Source of the DNA: a bacterium
Lineage (GTDB): Bacteria; Planctomycetota; Planctomycetia; Planctomycetales; Planctomycetaceae
Direction of reading: 5' to 3'
Length of the DNA stretch: 64,000 nucleotides
Assembly (NCBI GenBank): GCA_016124895.1
Contig: WGMU01000093.1
Coordinates: 22,602 to 86,601, forward strand
The translations under genes were made by a program, and so were the position numbers. The notes under the pieces are model-generated. The model had not been told where the DNA came from, did no database searches, and saw only the letters and a list, made by a program, of their open reading frames with translations. Positions 22,910-32,130 of the stretch are shown here, piece after piece (positions within the stretch are counted from its first letter, which is position 1; each line of letters opens with the position of its first letter).

Positions 22910-23362
22910 ATGAGAATTCTGCGCAAGCCGTTCGATCGTTCGTCGTCACGCCGCGGAGCCGCTGTGCTCGAAATGGCGCTGGTGCTGCCGATCTTCTTTA
23001 TGGTCGTGCTCGGCATTGTTGAGTTTGGTCGCGCGATGATGGTTGGCCAGATGGTGACCAACGCCGCGCGCGAAGCGACGCGGCTGGCCATCGTCGACGG
23101 CTCAACGAACAGTTCGGTCGAAGACTGGATTCAGGAGTTTCTACAGAGCGCGATCGGTGTCGACGCGGCTGACGTGACCGTCGATATCAATGTGACGGCT
23201 GCTCCGGGCAACGACGATCCGGGCAACGAAGTCGGCAACGCGCAGTCACGTGACCTGATCACCGTCGCGGTCTCCGTGCCATTCGACAAAGTCAGCTATC
23301 TGCCGGGGAATTATCTCAACGGCAAACAACTCGCAGCTCAAAGCGCGATGCGACACGAATAG
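22910..23362 (+). CDS. TadE-like pseudopilin family protein
   Basis: 150 aa. A short basic leader (to about 16) precedes RGAAVLEMALVLPIFFMVVLGIVEFGRAM, the TadE hydrophobic segment with its conserved Glu and the EFGRAM motif. The extracytoplasmic part contains the NAAREATRLAIVDG block of TadE/TadG proteins. It may be a surface or pilus-assembly component. No other tad gene (rcpA, tadA-D, flp) is visible beside it. A GAGGAG about ten bases upstream supports the start, and a terminator follows 85 bp after the stop. Confidence 0.85.
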   Translation: MRILRKPFDRSSSRRGAAVLEMALVLPIFFMVVLGIVEFGRAMMVGQMVTNAAREATRLAIVDGSTNSSVEDWIQEFLQSAIGVDAADVTVDINVTAAPGNDDPGNEVGNAQSRDLITVAVSVPFDKVSYLPGNYLNGKQLAAQSAMRHE

Positions 23363-23394
23363 TCGTAGGTCACTGTCTCGCGAGCAGCGGACAG

Positions 23395-23434
23395 TTCGCA
23401 ACTCCTCTCTGAGATTCGCAACTCCTCTCTGAGA
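23395..23434 (+). repeat. Tandem duplication, 2 x 20 bp
   Basis: The 20-base unit TTCGCAACTCCTCTCTGAGA is repeated exactly twice head-to-tail just before the terminator of the TadE gene. Confidence 0.9.
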
Positions 23435-23446
23435 AGAGAGAGACCG

Positions 23447-23485
23447 AAACCGGCCTCGCAGCGCAACACGCGGGGCCGGTTTTTC
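23447..23485 (+). terminator. Rho-independent terminator after TadE gene
   Basis: AAACCGGCC (23447-23455) pairs with GGCCGGTTT (23474-23482), with a run of five T overlapping the end of the right arm. The loop is about 18 nt. It lies between convergent genes. Confidence 0.75.
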
Positions 23486-23515
23486 GTTGCGCGTCTGCTG
23501 AGACTCAGGTCGCGA

Positions 23516-24985
23516 CTACTTCCGCAGGTCGTAACAGGCAATGGCGTTCTTCATACGAACGTAGAGCCGACCATCTGCAAGCGCGGGCGTCGCACAGACA
23601 ACCGGTCCCTGGCGGCCGATCTTTGCCTGATAGAGCTTTTCGGCGGCGCCCTGGTCCTGCTTTTCCAGTTCGTCGATTCCGTGCAGCGTGCGCAGGGAAG
23701 CTTCGCTGGCCAGCAGACCATCAGCGTCGATCTTTGCATTGATGACGGGTGTGAATTCGTCGGGAATCGCCGCGAAGCCGAGGAGTCCTTCCAGTGCGTA
23801 GAACACTTTGTTGTCGGCTGCGACGAGCGACGTGTACTGCGGCTGCCCGAGATCGACGGTCGTTCGCCATTCCTCATCACCGGTTTCGAGGTTCACGCAG
23901 GCGATTCGCTTTTCTCCCTGCACGAAGACGTGCCCGTTGACCACGACAGGGCTCGACCCTTTGTCCTGACAGCCATTGTAAGTCCACAGGTGAGCGGCTG
24001 CGGCTGGCGTCATGCGGAAACAGCGAACGCCCTTCTTACGACTGTTGCCGTATGTGATCAGCAGATCGCCCGCAATCACTGGCGTCGCCAGTCCGGCTTC
24101 CGAGTCAACGCGCCAGACTTCGCGGCCGGTTGTGGCTTCAAAGCAGGCGGTCTGATTGCCGTTCACGTTGACGATGACGAAGTCATGACCGTCATGCTGC
24201 CACAACACAGGGCTCGTGTGCGTTCCGCGAGACGTTTTCGCGTCGCCTTCCCAGGCAATACTTCCGTCTTTCGTGCGGACTGCGTACAGCCTGCCGGCCA
24301 GAAAGATTGCCAGGTCGTCGACCACGAGAAACGACGACTGCCAGAACTCATCACGAAACTCGACCGGCAATCGGTTATTCCACACGTCCTTCCCGGTCAG
24401 CGCGTCGATACATCGCACATGGCCGCCGGCTCCCAGAATGTACAGCCGCCCGTCGCTCACCGTCGGCGAGCCGGACTGCGGAAAACGGGTGTAAAATGAG
24501 TCCGTTTCGTTCTTCCACAGCGTGCTGCCATCGGCGGCATTCAGGCAGTAGATCGTCTCGCGGAAGATGTACGACTTTGCGATCGCCTGGTCCTCGTCGC
24601 GGCGTTTGGCTTCGTACTCGGCATACTCGGCGTCACTCATTCCGACACGTTTCTCCGGCGGCAGCCAGGGAAACTGCTTCTTCGGCACATCGCGAATCTG
24701 AATCCGTTTGTGTGTGAAGAGATACACCCGCTGTGGCGCCGTCGGGTCGCCTGGAAAGCTGGCGACCACCGGCGAACCCCAGCCGCCTTCATTTGAACCC
24801 GAACCGATCTTCTCACTGACCCAGACCGGTTTGAGGCCGCCTGCCGGAATTGACGAGAGCAGTTCCGGTGAATCAGCCGCGACGCCGTTGCGGTCGTTGC
24901 CACGCCATTGAGTCCAGTCGCCAGCGGCTCCAGACTGAGCCGCTGCAATTAGAAAAAACATTCCGAAAACGAGTGAGCGGGACAC
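23516..24985 (-). CDS. Secreted PQQ-like beta-propeller repeat protein
   Basis: 489 aa. The frame stays open far upstream (to 25405), but the extension is Arg/Ser-rich and includes a translated palindromic repeat. The GTG at 24985, with GGAG about eight bases ahead, starts a signal peptide (VSRSLVFGMFFLIAAAQSGAAG) followed by DWTQWRGNDRNGVA. Propeller blades show GSTLWKNE, GKDVWNN, GSIAWEGD, GREVWRVDS and DEEWRTTV. Like the paralogue at 13199 it probably serves as a binding or structural propeller, and enzymatic function is unproven. Divergent from the Gfo/Idh gene at 25189. Confidence 0.87.
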   Translation of the reverse strand: MSRSLVFGMFFLIAAAQSGAAGDWTQWRGNDRNGVAADSPELLSSIPAGGLKPVWVSEKIGSGSNEGGWGSPVVASFPGDPTAPQRVYLFTHKRIQIRDVPKKQFPWLPPEKRVGMSDAEYAEYEAKRRDEDQAIAKSYIFRETIYCLNAADGSTLWKNETDSFYTRFPQSGSPTVSDGRLYILGAGGHVRCIDALTGKDVWNNRLPVEFRDEFWQSSFLVVDDLAIFLAGRLYAVRTKDGSIAWEGDAKTSRGTHTSPVLWQHDGHDFVIVNVNGNQTACFEATTGREVWRVDSEAGLATPVIAGDLLITYGNSRKKGVRCFRMTPAAAAHLWTYNGCQDKGSSPVVVNGHVFVQGEKRIACVNLETGDEEWRTTVDLGQPQYTSLVAADNKVFYALEGLLGFAAIPDEFTPVINAKIDADGLLASEASLRTLHGIDELEKQDQGAAEKLYQAKIGRQGPVVCATPALADGRLYVRMKNAIACYDLRK

Positions 24986-25104
24986 GGTGTCATCTCCGGG
25001 CGATGAGAGGTTGCGAGTCGATCCAGTCAAGTTGGGACAGCGTAACAGGCGGGAGTTTCGTCGCCACCTTCGCGGAGGCTCGATAGACTCGCGGCCTTCT
25101 GTCC

Positions 25105-25131
25105 GTAGGACGGATTGGCAATCCGTCCCAC
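25105..25131. repeat. Small palindromic repeat, family E
   Basis: GGACGGAT and ATCCGTCC (25108-25128) surround a five-base loop. It sits in the divergent promoter region ahead of the Gfo/Idh gene. Such short palindromes are frequent in planctomycete intergenic DNA. Confidence 0.65.
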
Positions 25132-25188
25132 GAGGCAGCGACCATTGTCGCACCGCGTGGGCTGATCGACGTCTCAAAGGAGCAACCA

Positions 25189-26514
25189 ATGGACCGGCGA
25201 GAGTTTCTGCAGAGTTCAGCAACAGCGTCCGCAGCGGCGGCGGTGCTGGCGGGAGTTCAATCTGCAAAGGCAGCAGCCAGCGAACGTGTTCGCGTCGGCG
25301 TGATGGGTGGCGGCGGCCGAGCACTCTCGCTGAACCGCACCTTCGCCTCGAATGAGAACGTCGAGATCGTCGCGATAGCCGATATCGATCCGACCCGCCT
25401 GGCACCCGCGATCAAGGACGTCGAGCAGCGGCAGGGCAAAACGCCACGGGCTGAAAAGGACTTTCGCCGTCTGATTGATGACCAGTCGATCGACGCTCTG
25501 GTCGTCGGCACGCCGGACCACTGGCATGCCATCCCGACGATTCTCGCCTGTCAGGCCGGCAAGGATGTCTATGTCGAAAAGCCGGACGGACACAACATCG
25601 TCGAAGGCCAGCAGATGATTGCCGCACTGCGCAAGCACAAACGCATTGTGCAGATGGGCTCGCAGCATCGCTCGACGGAACGCATCAAGTCGGCGCTGGA
25701 GTTCATCAGAACAGGGACGCTCGGTCGCTGCCTGGTCGCCAAAGCATGGGAAAGCTCGAAACAGGGTTCGATTGGCTTTCCTGCCGATGAGCCGAATCCA
25801 CCGGCTGGAGTCGACTATGAAATGTGGATGGGACCGGCGCCGAAGCGGCCCTTCAACCGCAACCGCTTTCACGGCCGCTGGCGCTGGTTCTTCGATTACG
25901 GCACCGGCGACCTGGGCAACGACGGCGTGCATCGTCTCGATGTGGCCTTCGCGGCGCTGAATGCGGCCTGCGAAGCTCAGGGCGACAAACCGCTCGTCCT
26001 GCCGAGGAAGATTCACTCAGCCGGAGGCAAGTGGTATTTCGACGACGCGCAGCAGTTTCCCGACACGCTGCAGGTTTCGTACGAATACCACGCCGGTGAT
26101 ACTCCGAAGCTACTGACGTACGAGATGCGAATCTGGGCTCCGTACAGCATGGAAAGCGAATCAGAGGGTTCAGCGGTGTACGGCGACAAAGGCTACATCG
26201 TGATCGGCAACTCCGGCTGGCACGCCTACACGACGCGGAACAAACTGATCAAGGAAGTCAAAGGCGACAGCTTTGAAGGCCCGCATGTGCAGAACTTCAT
26301 TGACTGCATCAAGAGCCGCAACAAACCAGCGTGCGATCTCGAAACAGTCGGTCATCCGGCGTCGGTGCTGTGTCATGCCGGCAACATTTCTGCGCGAGTC
26401 GGTCGTCAGGTGATTCTCGACCCGGTGACCGAGACCTTCGAAAACGACCCCGAAGCAAACTCGCTCCGCACGCGCACCGAATACCGCAAACCGTGGCTGC
26501 TGCCCGACGTCTGA
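25189..26514 (+). CDS. Gfo/Idh/MocA family oxidoreductase, Tat-exported
   Basis: 441 aa. An N-terminal twin-arginine-like leader (MDRREFLQSSATAS...SAKAA) is followed by a Rossmann fold with VGVMGGGGRA near residue 40 and the catalytic EKP motif (VEKPDGHN) near 128. The MocA C-terminal domain includes the GTGDLGNDGVHRLD block. NAD(P)-dependent sugar or polyol oxidation is the family role; the substrate is not predictable. A perfect AAGGAG at 25177-25182 lies six bases before the ATG. No sugar-catabolism operon surrounds it. Confidence 0.9.
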   Translation: MDRREFLQSSATASAAAAVLAGVQSAKAAASERVRVGVMGGGGRALSLNRTFASNENVEIVAIADIDPTRLAPAIKDVEQRQGKTPRAEKDFRRLIDDQSIDALVVGTPDHWHAIPTILACQAGKDVYVEKPDGHNIVEGQQMIAALRKHKRIVQMGSQHRSTERIKSALEFIRTGTLGRCLVAKAWESSKQGSIGFPADEPNPPAGVDYEMWMGPAPKRPFNRNRFHGRWRWFFDYGTGDLGNDGVHRLDVAFAALNAACEAQGDKPLVLPRKIHSAGGKWYFDDAQQFPDTLQVSYEYHAGDTPKLLTYEMRIWAPYSMESESEGSAVYGDKGYIVIGNSGWHAYTTRNKLIKEVKGDSFEGPHVQNFIDCIKSRNKPACDLETVGHPASVLCHAGNISARVGRQVILDPVTETFENDPEANSLRTRTEYRKPWLLPDV

Positions 26515-26600
26515 AAGTCGTTGATCGCTCCGCGATCGAAACGCGGCCAATCGCGCAGGGCGGGTTCCCACCGGCCGAACCTGTCTGGGAAACGTGCCGC

Positions 26601-27941
26601 TCAGATCAGCTCTTTCATCGGGGCATAGTTGCCGATGATGTGCTGCGGTCGACCTGCCAGGTCGGGGAGCATGGTATTGGCCGGGTCGATCCCCAGGTGT
26701 CGGTACAGCGTCGCCAGAACTTCGCCGAAGTGAATCGGGCGTTCGGCGACCGCCGCCCCCAGACGATCGGTGGCGCCAATGACCTGTCCGGTGCGGAACC
26801 CGCCACCAGCAATCAGACCGCCGCCGACCTGCGGCCAGTGATCGCGGCCAGCGTCAGCGTTGATCCGCGGCGTGCGACCGAACTCGCCCCACGCGACGAC
26901 GGCGACATCGTCTGCCATGCCGCGTTCGTGCAGATCTTCGATCAGCGCCGAGAGCCCCTGATCGAACAGCGGCAGGTGCGTGTTCTTCAGACCGCCGAAG
27001 TTGTCGCTGTGAAAGTCCCAGCGGCCAAAGTTCAGCGTGACGACGCGGGCACCGGCTTCGACCAGGCGACGTGCCATCAGGAAGTGTTCGAGGTTCCGCG
27101 GTGATCCGTCGCCGAAGTTCTTTGTGTCGCCCTTGCCGTAACGCTCGCGCACGTGCGGGTCTTCTTTTTTGAGGTCCAACGCGTCGACGAGACGGCTCGA
27201 CGTCAGAATGTCGAATGCCTGTTGCGTGATCGAATCCAGTCCCGCCAGCGTGCCCGACGCGTCAACGTCGCGACGAATCCGGTCGACGCTGCGCAATAGA
27301 GCCTGCCGGTCGTTGAGGCGGTCGGAGGTGATCCCGTTCAAGACCATGTCCTTTTGCGCCGGACCTGACGGGCGGAACGCGGCGTGTGCGACTCCCAGAA
27401 ACCCCGGCAGACCCGGCGATCCGTACGGCGGATGTCCTGTGTCGGGAGCGAGTCCGATAAACGGCGGAACGGCCTGATTCGTCGGACCGAGGACTTTGGA
27501 AACGACCGGCCCGACGGCGGGTCGTCCGCCCGGCGGCTGATTCTGCGTCGACCAGCCGGTGTAGCAGATGAACGAATCGTGCGCTCCATTCGGCGAGCCA
27601 TAGACCGACCGCAGCGGAACACACTTATCCATAATCGCGGCCATCCGCGGCATATGCTCGCAGATTTCGATGCCCGGCGCGCTGGTCGGGATCGGTCGGA
27701 ACTCGCCGCGAATCTCCGCCGGCGCGTCCATTTTCAGATCGTACATGTCCTGATGCGAAGGGGCTCCGCACATGTAGATCATGATGACGGCCTTGTGCGA
27801 ACTACCGGCCCCGGCCGCCGCTTCCGCTCGCAACAGGTCCGTCAGCGTGAGCCCGCCGACCCCCAGCGCGCCGATCTTCAGCATCTCGCGCCGGGAAATA
27901 CCATCGCACAAACGGTGTCTGGATCCGAGGAGATTGAGCAT
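26601..27941 (-). CDS. DUF1501 domain-containing protein (Tat-exported)
   Basis: 446 aa. The start at 27941 (MLNLLGSRHRLCDGISRREML) has GAGG seven bases upstream; the earlier in-frame start at 27983 lacks support. The Tat leader ISRREMLKIGALGVGGLTLTDLL precedes the DUF1501 core with IYMCGAPSHQDMYDLK near residue 66. The block WGEFGRTPRINADAGRDHWPQ appears near 355, and a HFGEVLATLYRHLGIDP segment near the end. The fold is probably phosphatase/sulfatase-like. No adjacent PSD1 gene. Convergent with the Gfo/Idh gene. Confidence 0.9.
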   Translation of the reverse strand: MLNLLGSRHRLCDGISRREMLKIGALGVGGLTLTDLLRAEAAAGAGSSHKAVIMIYMCGAPSHQDMYDLKMDAPAEIRGEFRPIPTSAPGIEICEHMPRMAAIMDKCVPLRSVYGSPNGAHDSFICYTGWSTQNQPPGGRPAVGPVVSKVLGPTNQAVPPFIGLAPDTGHPPYGSPGLPGFLGVAHAAFRPSGPAQKDMVLNGITSDRLNDRQALLRSVDRIRRDVDASGTLAGLDSITQQAFDILTSSRLVDALDLKKEDPHVRERYGKGDTKNFGDGSPRNLEHFLMARRLVEAGARVVTLNFGRWDFHSDNFGGLKNTHLPLFDQGLSALIEDLHERGMADDVAVVAWGEFGRTPRINADAGRDHWPQVGGGLIAGGGFRTGQVIGATDRLGAAVAERPIHFGEVLATLYRHLGIDPANTMLPDLAGRPQHIIGNYAPMKELI

Positions 27942-28243
27942 CAGAGACCTCGTGGGGCGGGGGCTGACGACGACAGGAGTCACCGGACGTCAGCTCGGCA
28001 AAGGTGGGAAAGTCGAGTGAGGGAGGATCAGCGTGCTGCTTGAGACGGCATCATGCAAGAGACAATCGGCTCGTGCAGCTCAGGACCGCGGTGTCGGGTC
28101 GCAAAGTCGCTAAGATGCGAAGATTCGCAAAGAACGTTCAGTGAAAATCAGCCTGTGACTTATGAAGAGCCTCAAATCTAAAAGGAAGAGTCCACTGCAG
28201 AGCGATTTTTGCGTCAGTGTTGAAACCGTCTGCTGAGGTGTCG
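27942..28243. other. Gap between DUF1501 and metallo-hydrolase genes
   Basis: No gene seen. It contains the single-armed family-H repeat at 28098-28132 and the DUF1501 Shine-Dalgarno element next to 27941. Confidence 0.5.
28098..28132. repeat. Repeat, family H, single arm (copy 2)
   Basis: GTCGCAAAGTCGCTAAGATG and the following GCGAAGATTCGCAAAG match the left arm of the family-H palindromes at 19705, 31993 and 33155. The pairing arm is missing, so this looks like a decayed copy. Confidence 0.6.
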
Positions 28244-29293
28244 TCAGCCGCGTGTCTGATACTCGCGTTTGCCGCCGTCCGGGCCGATCTGGATGGTGTA
28301 GCTTTTGCTGTCTTTCGCAACGGACAGTTTGACGAAGAGACCGTCGCATTCGCCGAGCTGGCCGAAGTTGGCGATGTTCTCCTTCGGCGCCTGTTTCGTC
28401 AGATCGAGCTTCACGTTCTGATGAAGCTGGTACAGGTCCTTCAGCGACTTCACCTTGCGGAGCGTGTCCAATGTCAGCTCGTGCCCGCCCTTCGTCGGGC
28501 CGTTGCACATGACGGCGACGACGGGATCGATGGCGAGGACCAGAGCCGGATTGTTGCTCGTCGGCAGGCCGTGATGCGTGACCATGAAGACGTCGACCTG
28601 TCCGATCGGATTGTTCGGCGTCATCAGCTTGCCTTCGATGTTCCAGGTCAGGTCCCCGCAGGTCAGAAAGCGAAAGTCACCGAACGAAACGAGCGTACTG
28701 ACGCTCGCTGCATTGTCCGACTTGTCGACTGCCTGTTCTTCGTGCAGCTTGGCGAACGGGTTGGGCTCGCCGCTGTTCGGGATGACGTCGCGGCTGGCGG
28801 TGACGACCTTCAGCGTCAGCGGCGTCGAGCCACTTTTCAGCGGCAGCAGGTCGCCAGGCTTGACGGCTTTCGACTCGTTCTGCGACGCCTTGCGGTACTC
28901 GGCAACACGTTCGAGGAACTTCGGGTCTTCCGCCAGGAAGTCCGGAATGCCGCGATCCCAGAACGATCCTATGCTGATCTTCTCGGTCAGCGCGGCGTGA
29001 TTGCCGTAATGGTCGAGGTGCCAGTGCGAGACCAGTGCGTGATCGATGTGCTGCACGCCGGCATACTTCTTCGCGACCTCGATGATGCGGTCCCGGTCGC
29101 GGTAGTCGTACTCGGGGTAACCCGAGTCAATCAGCAGACTCTCGCCCAGCGGCGTGACCAACAGCGTTGCGGCGCCGCCCTCGACATCAATGAAGTAGAT
29201 ATCGAGTCGCCCGTCGTTCTGGTCAGCCTGAACGAGCGACGGCAGCAGCGAGAATGAAACGCAGGCGGCAAGCAGAAGCGAGGTCAGACGCAT
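28244..29293 (-). CDS. Secreted metallo-beta-lactamase-fold hydrolase (ComEC/Rec2-like)
   Basis: 349 aa. A signal peptide (1 to about 23, VQA/DQN) precedes a metallo-beta-lactamase domain with the metal motif HWHLDH (His90, His92, Asp94, His95), an upstream DIYFIDVEGGAATL strand typical of ComEC C-terminal-type hydrolases, and a later THHG segment near 241. There are no membrane channels, so it is a stand-alone hydrolase domain rather than the DNA-uptake channel. The substrate is unknown; nucleic-acid or phosphodiester cleavage is one guess. Divergent from murC across a 258-bp gap holding a long palindrome. Confidence 0.87.
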   Translation of the reverse strand: MRLTSLLLAACVSFSLLPSLVQADQNDGRLDIYFIDVEGGAATLLVTPLGESLLIDSGYPEYDYRDRDRIIEVAKKYAGVQHIDHALVSHWHLDHYGNHAALTEKISIGSFWDRGIPDFLAEDPKFLERVAEYRKASQNESKAVKPGDLLPLKSGSTPLTLKVVTASRDVIPNSGEPNPFAKLHEEQAVDKSDNAASVSTLVSFGDFRFLTCGDLTWNIEGKLMTPNNPIGQVDVFMVTHHGLPTSNNPALVLAIDPVVAVMCNGPTKGGHELTLDTLRKVKSLKDLYQLHQNVKLDLTKQAPKENIANFGQLGECDGLFVKLSVAKDSKSYTIQIGPDGGKREYQTRG

Positions 29294-29440
29294 CGTGAGA
29301 CTCCAAGCGGATTAAAGATTGGCAGCGGCGGGCGACGAGAGTATCTGCGGCGACGGCGAGTGTCACTTCACCAGCGTGTTGCCGTCGGTCGAACTGGAAA
29401 CGCGTCTTCACTCGTCAAGATGCGGCCCGCTAGTGTTCGG

Positions 29441-29519
29441 TGTAGGCCGGACCGAGTGCAGCGAGTTCCGGCATTGCAGATGGCGCTGCCGGAACTCGCT
29501 GCACTCGGTCCGGCCTACA
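29441..29519. repeat. Perfect long palindrome, family B, upstream of murC
   Basis: Two 32-base arms (29441-29472 and 29488-29519) are exactly complementary around a 15-base loop. The right arm ends 32 bp before the murC ATG. Related copies lie at 14517-14598 and 46958-47043. Translated, the arms give the recurrent ELAALGPAY peptide, which makes false N-terminal extensions of flanking genes. Confidence 0.95.
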
Positions 29520-29551
29520 GCTTCTGTACTTCTTCTTCGAACGCCCACCGA

Positions 29552-30973
29552 ATGCCGGTTTCCGAAGAACTGCGATCGCTGCTGAAACCCGGCTGTGTCC
29601 GGGCTGACGCAGCTCCCGTCGCGCATCTGATCGGCGTAAACGGCTCGGGCATGAAGGCGCTCGCTGAGTTTCTCCTTGATCTGGGCTGGAAAGTTCACGG
29701 TTCGGATACGCAGGCTCTGCCGAATGACCTGCCACCGGATTCCGTCTGGCACCGCGTCCGGTTTTCGCTCGGGCACGACACGGCAAATCTGGCCGACGAG
29801 ACGGCGATCGTTGTTCACAGCCCGGCGATCGAAGCATCAAACCCGGAACGCGGGGCCGCGGTGCAGCGCGGGCTGCCGGTGCTTTCGTATGTCGAGATGC
29901 TCGCGGAACTGCTCAGCAGTCGGACGGCAATCTGTATTGCTGGGACGCATGGAAAGACGACAACGACGGCGATGGTCGCGACGATGTTGCGTGAAGCCGG
30001 CCTGTCGGTTTCGGCGATCATCGGCGGCGAGGCGATTGCCTACGGCCGCAGCGGCTGGGCGGGCAGTGGCGAGCTGATCGTCATCGAAGCCTGCGAGTAC
30101 CGGCGGCACTTTCTGCAGTTCGAACCGCACGTCGCCGCGATCCTCAACATCGAAGCCGACCACTTCGACTGCTTCGCGACGCTCCACGATGCTCAGGCCG
30201 CATTCGCCGATTTTGCGGCGCGTGTTTCGCCGAAAGGTCGGTTGATCCTGCCGGCCAGCGAGGCCAGTTCGCGGGCAGTCGCGAATCACGCAGCGTGTCC
30301 CGTCGAACGGGTCTCGATCGCCGCGAATGACGAATCTGCTGACTGGCGTGTGTCCGAAATCGTGGCCGTCGCCAGCGGATCGACATTCCGAGTGGAGTCT
30401 CCCGGCGGAGAATCTCAGGTCGTCACGCTGCCGGTTCCGGGGCAGCACAACGTCGGGAACGCTCTGGCAGCGATCGCAGTCTGCAGTGCGGTCGGAGTCT
30501 CGCTCGACGCGATCGCCGACGGACTGCAGACATTCCGTGGAGTTCGACGGCGTTTCGAGGTGCGTGGCGAGTTCCGCGGCGCGACGATTATCGACGATTA
30601 CGCGCACCACCCAACGGCGGCCCGGGCAACGATCGAAACGGCGCGGCGGGCCTTTCCGAACCGGCGCATCGTGGTCGCGTTTCAGCCGCATCAGGTCTCG
30701 CGGACGCAGCATCTGATGGACGAGTTTGCGGTGGCCCTGGCTCTCGCTGACGAAACACTGCTCGTCCCGATTTTTGCCGCCCGCGAGGACACGCAGATCG
30801 CCACTCGCACGCTGGGCGAACTGGCGGAGAAGACGAGCCGGAACGGGGCAAACGTGCGTGTTCTGACGTCGCTTGACCACCTGTCGGCAACTTTGGAGGA
30901 TTCCGCCCGGCCCGGCGATGTGTGGCTGCTTCTGGGTGCCGGAAACATCAATGTGTGTGCCTCGCCCAGATGA
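29552..30973 (+). CDS. murC: UDP-N-acetylmuramate--L-alanine ligase
   Basis: Adds L-Ala to UDP-MurNAc in the cytoplasm, the first amino-acid step of peptidoglycan precursor synthesis. 473 aa, normal length. The Rossmann-like N-terminal motif [10 protein letters not shown] is at 25-34, the ATP P-loop GTHGKTTTT at 131-139, and IDDYAHHP (Mur ligase C-terminal) near 350. The open frame extends back to 29360, but that part is translated palindromic repeat, so the ATG at 29552 ([11 protein letters not shown]) is chosen. No clear Shine-Dalgarno precedes it. It heads a murC-murB-ddl series on the + strand. Confidence 0.94.
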   Translation: MPVSEELRSLLKPGCVRADAAPVAHLIGVNGSGMKALAEFLLDLGWKVHGSDTQALPNDLPPDSVWHRVRFSLGHDTANLADETAIVVHSPAIEASNPERGAAVQRGLPVLSYVEMLAELLSSRTAICIAGTHGKTTTTAMVATMLREAGLSVSAIIGGEAIAYGRSGWAGSGELIVIEACEYRRHFLQFEPHVAAILNIEADHFDCFATLHDAQAAFADFAARVSPKGRLILPASEASSRAVANHAACPVERVSIAANDESADWRVSEIVAVASGSTFRVESPGGESQVVTLPVPGQHNVGNALAAIAVCSAVGVSLDAIADGLQTFRGVRRRFEVRGEFRGATIIDDYAHHPTAARATIETARRAFPNRRIVVAFQPHQVSRTQHLMDEFAVALALADETLLVPIFAAREDTQIATRTLGELAEKTSRNGANVRVLTSLDHLSATLEDSARPGDVWLLLGAGNINVCASPR

Positions 30974-31052
30974 GGAACGCAGTGCCCCGCGGGCGACAAC
31001 AGGTTTGCACCAGGTTGGGTTAATGCCGCCCGAAAGGGCCATCAGGTTTCCA

Positions 31053-31931
31053 ATGAGTTTGCTCGATCAATTCAGCGAGATCACGCAGGCTGACCAGCCG
31101 CTCGCACCGCTGACCTGGATGAAAGTCGGCGGCCTGGCACAGTATCTGGTCGAGCCTCGAACGCCCGACGAACTGCAGCAGGTTGTCGAGTACTGTCATG
31201 CCGAGAGAGTGCCGGTTCACGTGCTCGGCGGTGGCTCGAACGTGCTGGTCCGCGACGAAGGTGTCAGCGGAGCCGTCATCCGGTTGACCAGTGACGAGTT
31301 TGCCCGAGTCAGCGTCAACGGCACCGTCGTCACTGCGGGCTCGGGAGCTTTGCTCTCGAACGTGATTTCTGAATCGGTCAAAGCTGGACTGGCGGGACTC
31401 GACACGCTGGTCGGAATTCCGGGAACCGTCGGCGGTGCCCTCAAAGGCAACGCCGGAGGACGCAGCGGCGATATCGGCCAGTTCGTTTCCAGCGTGACCG
31501 TGCTGACGGTCAAGGGCGATCGCTTTGTGCGGAAAGAGGACGAACTGTCATTCGCGTACCGCAAGAGCAGCATCAACGAACTGGTCGTGCTGGAAGCCGA
31601 ATTTCAGTTGAAGGCAGGCGCTCCGGACGAGATCACTCAGCGGATGCGGAAGCTGTGGATCATGAAAAAGGCGTCGCAGCCGCTGGCGTCGCAGTCGGCC
31701 GGCTGCATCTTCAAGAACCCGCGTGGCCTGAGTGCGGGCGCGCTGATCGACCAGTCTGGACTGAAGGGGGCGCGCGTCGGCAATGCCGAGATCAGCGACC
31801 GGCACGCGAACTTCATCGTGACTCACGACGGCGCGACCGCTGACGAAGTTCTGCGATTGATCGATGTCGTCCGATCCAAAGTTGCTGAGCAGTTCGGAGT
31901 CGATCTGGAGCTGGAAATTCAGATCTGGTAA
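31053..31931 (+). CDS. murB: UDP-N-acetylenolpyruvoylglucosamine reductase
   Basis: FAD- and NADPH-dependent reductase producing UDP-MurNAc. 292 aa, compact type II-like form. FAD-binding motifs include LGGGSNVLV near residue 52 and a [16 protein letters not shown] block near 124. The residue matching the catalytic proton-donating Ser of the G-S-x-F-x-N-P motif appears to be Cys (SAGCIFKNP, near residue 216). A conserved C-terminal Glu lies in the ELEIQIW end. The frame opens at 30873 inside murC; the ATG at 31053 is preferred, with a weak AGG eight bases upstream, and an ATG at 31023 is the alternative. It lies 79 bp after murC. Confidence 0.92.
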   Translation: MSLLDQFSEITQADQPLAPLTWMKVGGLAQYLVEPRTPDELQQVVEYCHAERVPVHVLGGGSNVLVRDEGVSGAVIRLTSDEFARVSVNGTVVTAGSGALLSNVISESVKAGLAGLDTLVGIPGTVGGALKGNAGGRSGDIGQFVSSVTVLTVKGDRFVRKEDELSFAYRKSSINELVVLEAEFQLKAGAPDEITQRMRKLWIMKKASQPLASQSAGCIFKNPRGLSAGALIDQSGLKGARVGNAEISDRHANFIVTHDGATADEVLRLIDVVRSKVAEQFGVDLELEIQIW

Positions 31932-31992
31932 GCCTCGCGAACGGCGGCGCGGAAGGCGTCTGGGCTCCCTCACCAAACGCCAGCATTTCTGT

Positions 31993-32091
31993 CAGGCATT
32001 GCAGCGCAAAGACGCAGAGGCGCCAAGCAACGCCAAGAGGTCACTTTGCGAAACTCTGCGTCTTGGCGGCTTTGCGCTGAGGTTATGCCTG
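31993..32091. repeat. Palindromic repeat, family H, copy 3
   Basis: CAGGCATTGCAGCGCAAAGA followed by CGCAGAGGCGCCAAG pairs imperfectly with CTGCGTCTTGGCGGCTTTGC and the bases after it, which end GTTATGCCTG. It fills the murB-ddl gap, within the presumed operon. Confidence 0.85.
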
Positions 32092-32130
32092 TCGCCTCCG
32101 ACGCTGCCAGATGAATACGTGAGGCTGATC

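Noticed and set aside
24986..25405. N-terminal extension of the PQQ-like propeller protein
   Set aside because: Arg/Ser-rich and crosses the repeat at 25105; the GTG at 24985 begins a normal signal peptide with a Shine-Dalgarno sequence.
29360..29551. N-terminal extension of murC
   Set aside because: The extra residues are translated palindromic repeat (ELAALGPAY); the normal MurC start is at 29552.
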